A stretch of DNA of 11,043 nucleotides from Flavobacteriales bacterium. GTDB taxonomy: Bacteria; Bacteroidota; Bacteroidia; Flavobacteriales; Flavobacteriaceae. The position numbers were made by a program, and so were the translations under genes. Below the pieces are notes generated by a model, which worked only from the letters and a program-made list of their open reading frames with translations, was not told where the DNA came from and ran no database searches. Below, in pieces: positions 1 through 7,720 of the stretch. The stretch's first letter is position 1, and every line of letters starts with the position of its first letter. Where the stretch lies: NCBI GenBank assembly GCA_011525065.1, contig WTIY01000055.1, positions 1 through 11,043 on the forward strand, given 5' to 3'.

Positions 1-16
1 TGTGTATAAGAGACAG
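1..16 (+). other. Tn5 mosaic-end (tagmentation adapter) remnant, not genomic
   Basis: The first 16 bases, TGTGTATAAGAGACAG, are identical to the last 16 bases of the 19-bp Tn5 mosaic end (AGATGTGTATAAGAGACAG) used in transposase-based library kits. They sit exactly at the window edge with the inner end pointing into the insert, as an untrimmed adapter would. The reading frame of the neighbouring gene runs into it and gives a sequence (AVSYT) unlike the DxDxDG repeat it interrupts. This is a library artefact, not a mobile element, and genomic sequence starts at about base 17. Confidence 0.93.
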
Positions 17-2687
17 CTCCATCTCCATCCAAGTCAGATACGTTTAGGGTATTCCACCATCCACTGCGCTGGTCTAAATCACTGGACAATCGAATAAACC
101 CATTGTCCTTCCAGCGATACAGTTGAGGGGACCCCCAATCAGCCACGGTAATTAAGGTGGGTTTTCCATCGAGGTCAAACCACTGCGCGGCGGTGACCAT
201 ACCAGCATCTTGTAAGGCTTTGGCTTTTGAAGCTGAGGCATTAATAAAGGTTCCGTCACCTGTGTTTTCTAGATAAAAGTGTTGTGGCCTCATGCCATAA
301 ACCCCGACAATGCTTCTGGAGGTAACCACCAAATCAAGGTCACCATCCTGATCAGTATCTTGAGGGGCGATTGCTGAAATGTTGTTGATGTTGCTTATGG
401 CTAGGAGTCCTGATTTTGTAAATTCTCCTCGACCGTTGTTGAGATACAGCCTTAAGGACTCCCTGGCGGCCTCGTCTACCTGATTGCCACCAGAGCCGAC
501 AATCAAATCCAGATCACCATCTTGATCCACATCGGCAAATGCGGCGGCGGTGTCTTCAAATGAGGCATCCGCTCGAAGCGATTGACTGTCCCTTGGTTCA
601 AGGGCACCATTACCACGGTGCATCATGATTTGACCAGCCTGACCTTTGGCCCCACCGATGAAAACATCCTGGTTGCCATCTTGATTCAGGTCACCTACGG
701 CCATGCATGGGCCTTCTTGAGAGATCATCTTACCCAGTAGTCCCTCGTAGTCAAAATCGTTATAAGGATTTTCTTGATGCTCAACCAGGGCGTCATTGCT
801 CAGCGGGCTCAACAATGTATTGACTGATTTGGTAGGCCTTTTAGGTGAATTAAATTCTGAAACTGCATCGATAAGATTGAGTTTTAGCGTCTGATTTACG
901 GGAATATCACGCAAAACAGTAAGGGCATCATTGGGCCACAACACTTCTAAAGAGTCAATTTTTTGGCGTTGACCCAGGCCAATGGTCATCACGTAATCCA
1001 TGGAGGATTGAAACCCTCTCGAGGGTTGTAATTCTTGAACAAACTGTTCCTCACCGACATACATCTTGACCGTACTCCCTATGGCAAATTTATTTTCGGG
1101 ATTCCCCTGTAATTGAAATTTGATGTAGTTGTTTTGATCGATTTCATTGCTGTGATTCTCATAAACAAAAGCCTGCATGTTTACATTATTCACCACCAAA
1201 TCTAAATCGCCATCATTGTCAAGATCTCCATAAGCAGCACCATTGGATAGACTGGGTACGCCCAGCCCCCACTGGTCTGCTTTGTTGTCAAAGGTCAAGT
1301 CTTTTTGATTGTGAAAGGCATAGTTCGGTAGGGGATAGACGGGCATTTTATTGATGATGGAATCAATGGCCTCTTTTTTGCCCGTCAAGGCCATGTCTTG
1401 TATGATTTCATTGGCAAAGAAATCGACAAAATCCAAGTCGGTCAAATCGTGGTTGATTCCATTGGTGACGTAAATGTCTCGATGGCCGTCGTTGTCCATG
1501 TCAAAAATCAGTCCAGACCAGCTCCAGTCTGTAGCAGAGACCCCGCTGAAATAGGCAATTTCTGAATAACTGCCATTACCGTTGTTCAGCTGTAGGGTGT
1601 TTTGGATGAACTGTTGAAAAAAGTCTTTACTCTGTTTGAGTTTAAAAACATTATATCCCTCAAATTCCATTACAGATTTGACACGCTCATCGCCATCCGG
1701 CAACATGTCTGTGATGAAAATGTCATTTAATCCATCGTTGTTGATGTCTGCCATATCAACGCCCATGGCAGAAAGACACAGATGCGAGGTCCAATTTTTA
1801 ATGTCCTCGGTAAACGTTCCGTCTTGATTGTTCAAATAGAGGTAATCACGCTCATAAAAATCGTTTGAAACATAGATGTCCGGATAGTTATCGTCATTGA
1901 CGTCACTGACCATTACGCCGAGTCCAAACCCGATGAGGCTGCCATAAATTCCAGCTTCTTCACTCACATCGGTAAAAACACCTTGATCATTACGCAATAA
2001 CATATCGCCAACTCCTCTGAACATTTTCGGCACATTCCAATCTTGAGCCCGCACCTCTCGCTGATGCGCAAAGCCCAGGCTACTGACAGGAATATTGCTG
2101 TTATTAAGTATATAGGCATCCAAATCTCCGTCTTTATCGTAATCAAAAAAACTGGCGTGGGTAGAAAACCCTGTTTCTGCCAGGTTATAGGCCTTCGCCT
2201 GCTCACTAAAGGTTAAATCGCCATTATTGATGTAGAGGTCGTTATTGTGATTTTCCCCTTCCATATTTCCAGCATTGCTGACATAAATATCCAAAAGCCC
2301 GTCTTGATTAATGTCTACCATGACCACGCCTGTAGACCAGGGTTTATTCCCTTGAACCCCTGCCGATTCTGAAATATCTTGAAATTCCCAATTGCCTTTG
2401 TTTAAATAGAGCTTATTGGCTCCCATATTGGCCGTGAAATAAATGTCGGCCAGCCCGTCATTGTTGATGTCTCCAATGGCCACACCACCACCGTTATAGA
2501 AATTTCGGTACTTGAAAATATTGAAGTCTTTCTGATTTTCTACTTTGTTGCTGAAGGTGATGTTGGATTGTTTTGAAGCTACTAGACTGAAACGTTGAGG
2601 CCCATTACTGGCAGTTTTTTGGGCTTTGTTACAACCCACGAATAATAAAGGAGTGATCCAAAAAATCCAATGTATTTTACGTATCAT
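17..2687 (-). CDS. FG-GAP/VCBS repeat and ASPIC/UnbV domain lipoprotein, 3' end missing
   Basis: A stop-free frame runs from ATG at 2687 to the adapter junction: 890 codons with no stop, so the gene is truncated by the contig end. The N-terminus is a lipoprotein signal (MIRKIHWIFWITPLLFVGC, Cys19). Residues about 64-500 hold seven calcium-binding DxDxDG-type motifs, starting at about D73, D125, D182, D262, D314, D396 and D488, which suggests a seven-bladed beta-propeller. An ASPIC/UnbV domain follows at about 525-596 (PSRGFQSS, GLG, DSLEVLWP). A second FG-GAP set then starts (DLNQDGNQDV, DVDQDGDLDL, DTDQDGDLDL) and is cut within DLDGDG. It aligns along its whole length with the upstream gene, whose protein continues for about 210 more residues. 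The start lies 4 bp after the upstream stop, so the two are probably co-transcribed and perhaps translationally coupled. It is probably a surface or outer-membrane lipoprotein accessory to SusCD. The family has no established biochemical role that I can name, and the ligand is unknown. Confidence 0.9.
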
Positions 2688-2691
2688 TTAT

Positions 2692-5600
2692 TTATTTTTT
2701 AAAGACTAAAGGACTGTTATTGTTTCTGGCCATGATCCATAGTGTGTCACTGTTTCGCGGCAGTGAAATCCAAGCGCGACCTGCGCCAAGCCATGGCTCA
2801 TCGGTAATTTGTTCGAATTTAAACACACCACCATGATTGATCAGTGCGCCACCTTTAAAGGCATCTAATCGACCGAGTTGAGTACTGATTTCGAAGTCAT
2901 TACCACAGGGCAAAAGATCCATAAACCCGTCTTGATTCAAATCGACGGCCTGAAGGTCTCTTACACTGGAATATTGTATGTCCTGGGGCAAGAGGTGTTT
3001 TTTGAACCGATTATTGCCTGTGTTTTCAAAATAGCAGCTACTGAGTTCGGTTACTTGTTTTATGAGCCCCGCTTCTAATGCACGACTGCCGAACAATTCA
3101 CTCAAACTTGCGCGTCCAAATCGTTCATAGGAGAGGTACTTTTTATTCAGCATCGGCAACTGTTTGACTAACTCGTCTTTGGAGGCCACGGTAGTCTCTC
3201 TATTTTGAGCGACATAGGTAACCACTGTTTCTTCGGATTGATTTTGATCAAAATCGTATCGGTAAAGACGCATGGGGTCTTTGTTTGAGGCCGCCCACCT
3301 GAGATTGGTACCCCAGTTTCCAGCAGCGATGTCATAGTCTCCATCCCTGTCAAAGTCGGCAACGGCTAACGATTCCCAGAGCCCGTATTCTTGATTTAAG
3401 TTTGTATTCGAAGCGCGTTGAAGTCCGGCATCATTATGTAACCAAAGGGTTGGTGTATTCCACGGGCCACAGGATACAGCATCTAATAAGCCATCGCCAT
3501 TAAAGTCGGTCCAAACCAGGTCGCTGATTGGCCCTGATTGACTAAAGGCCTCTCCCCATAGTTTGGTGTGATCGCTAAATCGGCCGTTGCCTTCGTTGCG
3601 AAGGAGATAATGCATTGGATCCACGCCAAATTCTTGTGAGACCGCCTTGGCCGTTAGGATCAAATCTAATAGACCGTCTTGATTTAGATCGATTACGGTG
3701 ATTTTATCTGTAGATTGGACAAAATCGGGTAGTGCTTTCGGATCATAAACTAAACCATGACCAGTATTGAGATAAAGCCGAGGCTTAAGGGCTTCTCCTG
3801 TTTTAAATTCATTACCGCCATGACCAATAATCAGATCATTTAGTCCGTCGTTATTGGCGTCAAGAATCGCTACGGCTGTTCCTTCGCTCAGGGCATCTAC
3901 CGAATCCTCCAGCGCTGAGTGGCTCAGGGTTCCATCAGGGTTTTGATAAAATATTGCTGTGTTTTGCCCCTTGGCCCCAGTGATGATGAGATCTTCTCGT
4001 TGATCCCCATTCAGATCACCAACTGTCATAGCCGGGCCTTCATTGCTATGGGCGTAGGGGGTGAGTGGATTGCGATTAAAATCTAAGGAACTGCGCTCTT
4101 GATGTATCCAGTCGATGGATGGGGTTAAGGCCTGCATTAATGGTTTTTTCGTGGGTCCATCTGGTCTATTGATGCTCAAGAGACCATCATTTTGACGCTC
4201 AACAACAAGGCGTCGATTTGTTTCAACGTCGCTCAGGACCTGTCGCTGTCCTGTAGGCCAAAGGATCACGAGTGAGTCCAATTGGTGGATGTCACCAAGA
4301 CCAAAATGCAATACCGGAGGGCTGGACGATAAGAAACCTCGTGTTGTATGGTTTTCACGGGTGAGTTGCCGGTTTTTATGGTGAGCAGTGACCCTCGCGC
4401 CGATGGCATTTTTATTGGGGGACTCGTCCCGCAGTAGTACACTTAAATAGTGCTGGTCTGGATGTCGTTGACGTGCTTTATTCTCCATGATAAAACTTGG
4501 GTCCATGGTGTTGTTCACCACCAAATCAAGGTCACCATCCAGATCGAGGTCGGCATAGGCTGCTCCATGGCTAAAACTGGGAATATTGGGCATCCATTGT
4601 TCGCTGAGATCAATCAAAGTCTGGCCATCGGTGTTTTTAAACAGATAATTTGCTGTCTTTTTTACTGGAATCTGTTCAATAAAGGCCATAGCGTCCCGTT
4701 TCATATCACGACCGAGCTGTTTTTGAATTTCATCATTGGCGATAAAATTAATGTAGTCCATATCATTGGTGGCGCCCATAATGCCATTTGAGACGAATAA
4801 ATCTGAGTAACCATCCAAGTCAAAGTCCGCGATCAAGGGACTCCATGACCATTCTGTGGCTGAAATCCCCGCGGCATTGCCAATTTCACTAAATACTTCA
4901 TTGCCGCGATTAAGGTGAAAGGTGTTTTGCATGTATTGATACGCGTAACCATTTTTGACGTATTGGTTGTAAAGCTGAAAATTAAATTCAGTTCCTGAGG
5001 ACTTGTAGGTCACCAGATCCTCAGGCAACATGTCTACAGAAATGATATCCATCAAGCCGTCATTATTCAAATCACCACTGTCATTGCCCATAGAGTAGTG
5101 GGTTGTATGACCCAGGGCCTCTGTTTGGGTGTGGATGATTTCCTCAAAGTATTTACCGTCTTGGTTAATGTAGAGATAGTCGTTTTCAAAAAAATCATTA
5201 CCGATGTACAAGTCGGGATAACCGTCATTGTTGAAATCAGCTACTGAAAGCCCCAATCCATAACCAATGGCCCCTTGAAAAATACCTTTACTGGCAGAAA
5301 CATCGACAAATTTCCCATTTTGATTTTCATAAAGTCGGTCACCCGAAAGAGAATCTACGGCCTTGCGTTTATTTCCAGAGCCATAGTTAAGGTTTGGATT
5401 GATGCTGTGATTCATGAGGTAAAGGTCGAGGTCTCCGTCAAGATCGTAGTCAAAAAAGGCACTCTGGGTACTCAGCCCTCTGAAATCCAAGCCATAGGAC
5501 TGTGATTGTTCTTTAAAACTCGGAACACCATTATCATCAACGCCCTGATTAATCATCAAGGCATTGTGCACTTGAGGTACGGTGTCCGAGGCAACTCTTG

Positions 5601-5985
5601 AGAGATAAAAGTCCATATTTCCGTCAGCATTAACATCTGCTAGGGCGACACCATTGGTCCAACCATTGGGAAGTGGCGGCAGGTCTGATTTTTCGAAGGT
5701 CATCTCTCCTTTATTGAGGTATAAAGAAGCTTGATTTTGGTTTGTGGTGAAAATTAAATCAGGCAGGCTATCGTTGTTAAAGTCTGCTATACCCACACCA
5801 CCACCGTTGTAAAAATAAATGTAGTTTAGAATGTTTTGATTGGGATGTGAGGTTAATTTATGCCTAAAGTCTACGCCCGTATCGGTGGCGCTTTTCAATT
5901 CAAAAAGCGTGGATTTTTGACAAGACTGAAACAGGCAAACAATGAGTATGAGCCATATCCGGCCTTGTAAAAAGACTTTTTGCAT
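2692..5985 (-). CDS. FG-GAP/VCBS repeat and ASPIC/UnbV domain lipoprotein, complete
   Basis: Complete gene of 1,097 codons from ATG 5985 to TAA 2692. An upstream in-frame ATG at 6012 would add MRKESESQI. I prefer 5985 because it places a basic, Glu-free n-region directly before the hydrophobic stretch and the lipobox (LFQSC, Cys22), and because AAATAATG is a typical start context in this phylum. Domains (numbered from 5985): first propeller about 60-495 with seven calcium motifs starting at about D68, D117, D179, D250, D305, D387 and D479, including the family block ATEWSWSPLIADFDLDG; ASPIC/UnbV about 524-595 (TTRGFLSSSPP, FGLGD, DSLVILWP); second propeller about 650-1090 with six motifs at about D657, D709, D766, D827, D877 and D1015. 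The long gap between the last two motifs holds a helical-looking segment. The role is probably that of an outer-membrane or cell-surface binding lipoprotein working with the adjacent SusCD. The ligand is unknown, and no catalytic motif is visible. Confidence 0.92.
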   Translation of the reverse strand: MQKVFLQGRIWLILIVCLFQSCQKSTLFELKSATDTGVDFRHKLTSHPNQNILNYIYFYNGGGVGIADFNNDSLPDLIFTTNQNQASLYLNKGEMTFEKSDLPPLPNGWTNGVALADVNADGNMDFYLSRVASDTVPQVHNALMINQGVDDNGVPSFKEQSQSYGLDFRGLSTQSAFFDYDLDGDLDLYLMNHSINPNLNYGSGNKRKAVDSLSGDRLYENQNGKFVDVSASKGIFQGAIGYGLGLSVADFNNDGYPDLYIGNDFFENDYLYINQDGKYFEEIIHTQTEALGHTTHYSMGNDSGDLNNDGLMDIISVDMLPEDLVTYKSSGTEFNFQLYNQYVKNGYAYQYMQNTFHLNRGNEVFSEIGNAAGISATEWSWSPLIADFDLDGYSDLFVSNGIMGATNDMDYINFIANDEIQKQLGRDMKRDAMAFIEQIPVKKTANYLFKNTDGQTLIDLSEQWMPNIPSFSHGAAYADLDLDGDLDLVVNNTMDPSFIMENKARQRHPDQHYLSVLLRDESPNKNAIGARVTAHHKNRQLTRENHTTRGFLSSSPPVLHFGLGDIHQLDSLVILWPTGQRQVLSDVETNRRLVVERQNDGLLSINRPDGPTKKPLMQALTPSIDWIHQERSSLDFNRNPLTPYAHSNEGPAMTVGDLNGDQREDLIITGAKGQNTAIFYQNPDGTLSHSALEDSVDALSEGTAVAILDANNDGLNDLIIGHGGNEFKTGEALKPRLYLNTGHGLVYDPKALPDFVQSTDKITVIDLNQDGLLDLILTAKAVSQEFGVDPMHYLLRNEGNGRFSDHTKLWGEAFSQSGPISDLVWTDFNGDGLLDAVSCGPWNTPTLWLHNDAGLQRASNTNLNQEYGLWESLAVADFDRDGDYDIAAGNWGTNLRWAASNKDPMRLYRYDFDQNQSEETVVTYVAQNRETTVASKDELVKQLPMLNKKYLSYERFGRASLSELFGSRALEAGLIKQVTELSSCYFENTGNNRFKKHLLPQDIQYSSVRDLQAVDLNQDGFMDLLPCGNDFEISTQLGRLDAFKGGALINHGGVFKFEQITDEPWLGAGRAWISLPRNSDTLWIMARNNNSPLVFKK

Positions 5986-6026
5986 TATTTGCGATTCACT
6001 TTCCTTGCGCATGTGACGGATTTATG

Positions 6027-6059
6027 CAAAATCTAAAATACGCACTTTGGATAGCCCAA
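6027..6059 (-). promoter_or_regulatory. Candidate secondary promoter for the two propeller lipoprotein genes
   Basis: Read on the minus strand, TTG (6059-6057) is followed after 21 bases by TAGATTTTG (6035-6027). This resembles the Bacteroidota -33 TTTG and -7 TAnnTTTG pair, but with one extra base in the -7 box and a weak -33 box. It lies just downstream of the terminator after susD. Transcription would start at about 6020, giving a leader of roughly 35 nt to the ATG at 5985. The match is imperfect and the call rests partly on position. Confidence 0.3.
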
Positions 6060-6096
6060 GTGTTTATGTAAAAATTAAATACCTTAATGAAAGATT

Positions 6097-6130
6097 AAAA
6101 AAAAGGCCACCCGATGTGGGTGGCCTTTTT
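6097..6130 (-). terminator. Rho-independent terminator after susD
   Basis: A perfect 8-bp G/C-rich stem, GGCCACCC (6105-6112) and GGGTGGCC (6118-6125), encloses a 5-base loop. It is flanked by A8 (6097-6104) and T5 (6126-6130), which can extend the stem with A-T pairs. On the minus strand the stem is followed by eight T residues, a strong intrinsic terminator 20 bp after the susD stop codon. The T5 on the plus side could make it bidirectional, but no plus-strand gene is visible. It separates susCD from the two lipoprotein genes, so these must be reached by read-through or by their own promoter. Confidence 0.9.
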
Positions 6131-6150
6131 GTTGTATTGAAAACCTTGGA

Positions 6151-7710
6151 TTAGTATCCAGGATTCTGTACTAGATTCGGGTTTGAAAGTAGTGCATTTA
6201 CCGGAATTGGGTAAAGTTTCCACTTGTCGTCACCAATAGAAGCTTCGTTTTTATAAGTCCAAGCTCCTGTGAAGGCGCCGAAACGTAACATGTCGTTTCT
6301 TCTCCAGAATTCAACGTATAATTCACGTCCGCGCTCAGCCAATAGATCAGCATCAGAGACACTTCCTAGAGGAGTTGCACCACGTAGTGTACGCAATTCA
6401 TTCACCATTGGAGTTGCATTACCTCCCATACGCATCATGGCCTCAGCTTTCATCAAGTGAGCATCTGCATAACGGAAGACAATTTCGTGTGAACGGAATG
6501 ATCCACCATCATCACCTGGGTGATACTTGATGATACGAATACCAGTAGCTTCACCGTTACCAGAAAGACCTGGAAGATCTTTGGTAAAGATAAGTGGGTT
6601 ACCAGAACGATCTTTCAAGATGGAACCATCTTCGTCGTACTGCTGACCAACTAGGAAGCCGTAACCAATACCTAAGTTTTCTGAATTTGCGGTGGCCGCA
6701 TCTGGCACCCATCCACGACGCTCCTCTTGGCCAGCATCAAGAGCATTGCTCTCTGGACCTTCGAAGCTGTCATAAAACTCAGCTAAGGTGGTGAATCCGT
6801 TCCATCCCCCACCTGAGTTGTCAGGAGAGTTTTGGTTGTAGTGAAGTCCATTCCAAATACGGTTACCTACACCAGCTTTAGCATACCAAATGGTTTCTGA
6901 ATCTGGAACATCTTGTTTGAAGATGTCAAAATAACCGGCTTGAAGCGCATAGCCTTCAGCAGCAATCGCATCCACGTGATCGACAACCGCTTGGTAGTTT
7001 GGTTGAGATCCAGTGTAACGCTCAGAGTTTAACATAACCTTAGCCAGCATAAAGTGAGCAGCGGCTTGGTTCGCTCTTGAGTGACCTTCTTCAGTTGGAC
7101 CAGGACCTGCCATTGGCAAGTTTGGAAGTGCTGTTTCAAGATCATTTACGATGAAGTTATAAGCTTCAGAAGCTGAAAGTACAGATGGATTAACATCTGG
7201 AGCATCAGTTGGCTGACGGAATGGCGCAACGCCATAAAGGTCTAACACGAAATACATACTAAAAGCACGTAGGAAACGAGCCTGAGCATCTTGCTCGGCG
7301 TTCGGCGCACTCAATGGATCAAGGATCTGTGAGGCACGAAGAACATTCTGGTTCAAGTTGTTCCAAGTGTTTAGTACAAATTGGTGTGTAGGACTCCAAG
7401 TGTGTGCGTGAAGCGTTCTCCAGATTCCATTATCTCCCCAGTCAGTTCCTCGTGTAGGAACAAGGGTTTCATCTGTAGATACTTCATTCAAGGCAAAGAA
7501 ATTACCTTGATCACCAAGTTGTCCATAGGTGTCATTGTATAGGTTAGTAATTGATGCATCAACATCAGCTACTCCTTCGAATACTGTAGATCCCTCTGCG
7601 ATGATAGAGTCAGTCTCTTCAATCGCTAGGTCAGTACAGGAAACGGTCAATAAAGATAGAATCGCACTCGCGAGTACCGGCTTCATGAAATTTTTCATGG
7701 TTCTTTTCAT
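6151..7710 (-). CDS. susD: RagB/SusD family nutrient-uptake outer-membrane lipoprotein
   Basis: 519 codons, a usual SusD length. The protein captures substrate at the cell surface and acts as a lid on its SusC channel. A lipoprotein signal ends at Cys25 (SLLTVSC). The SusD N-terminal region covers about 45-230: STDETLVPTRGTDWGDNG at 79-94, the TPR-like block ARFLRAFSMYFVLDLYG at about 144-160, and RANQAAAHFMLAKVMLN at about 212-228. The C-terminal SusD/RagB domain covers about 280-519: FRYADAHLMKAEAMMRMGG at 412-430, RGRELYVEFWRRNDMLRFG at about 460-478, and the hallmark ending YPIPVNALLSNPNLVQNPGY. The start lies 10 bp after the susC stop, in the same operon. A second Met at codon 5 (7698) is also a possible start. 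It is followed by a strong terminator. The substrate cannot be inferred: SusD proteins vary in ligand and no degradative enzyme is present. The symbol denotes the family, not starch specificity. Confidence 0.96.
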   Translation of the reverse strand: MKRTMKNFMKPVLASAILSLLTVSCTDLAIEETDSIIAEGSTVFEGVADVDASITNLYNDTYGQLGDQGNFFALNEVSTDETLVPTRGTDWGDNGIWRTLHAHTWSPTHQFVLNTWNNLNQNVLRASQILDPLSAPNAEQDAQARFLRAFSMYFVLDLYGVAPFRQPTDAPDVNPSVLSASEAYNFIVNDLETALPNLPMAGPGPTEEGHSRANQAAAHFMLAKVMLNSERYTGSQPNYQAVVDHVDAIAAEGYALQAGYFDIFKQDVPDSETIWYAKAGVGNRIWNGLHYNQNSPDNSGGGWNGFTTLAEFYDSFEGPESNALDAGQEERRGWVPDAATANSENLGIGYGFLVGQQYDEDGSILKDRSGNPLIFTKDLPGLSGNGEATGIRIIKYHPGDDGGSFRSHEIVFRYADAHLMKAEAMMRMGGNATPMVNELRTLRGATPLGSVSDADLLAERGRELYVEFWRRNDMLRFGAFTGAWTYKNEASIGDDKWKLYPIPVNALLSNPNLVQNPGY

Positions 7711-7720
7711 AATTTATCTT

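Noticed and set aside
1..16. A Tn5/IS50 transposon end.
   Set aside because: The bases match the engineered mosaic end used in library kits, sit exactly at the contig edge, and have no transposon body beside them.
1964..2206. An 80-codon minus-strand open frame.
   Set aside because: It lies in another frame within the truncated propeller gene, whose own frame is uninterrupted and matches its paralogue along this stretch.
4450..4791. A 113-codon plus-strand open frame inside the complete propeller gene, plus several other short plus-strand frames across the window.
   Set aside because: All are antisense to conserved coding sequence. Their apparent amino-acid patterns come from the opposite strand of the DxDxDG repeats.
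17..5985. Regular short repeats across both propeller genes that resemble an array at the DNA level.
   Set aside because: They encode calcium-binding DxDxDG motifs in frame, vary by synonymous and amino-acid changes, and lack constant repeat-spacer structure. They are not a CRISPR array.
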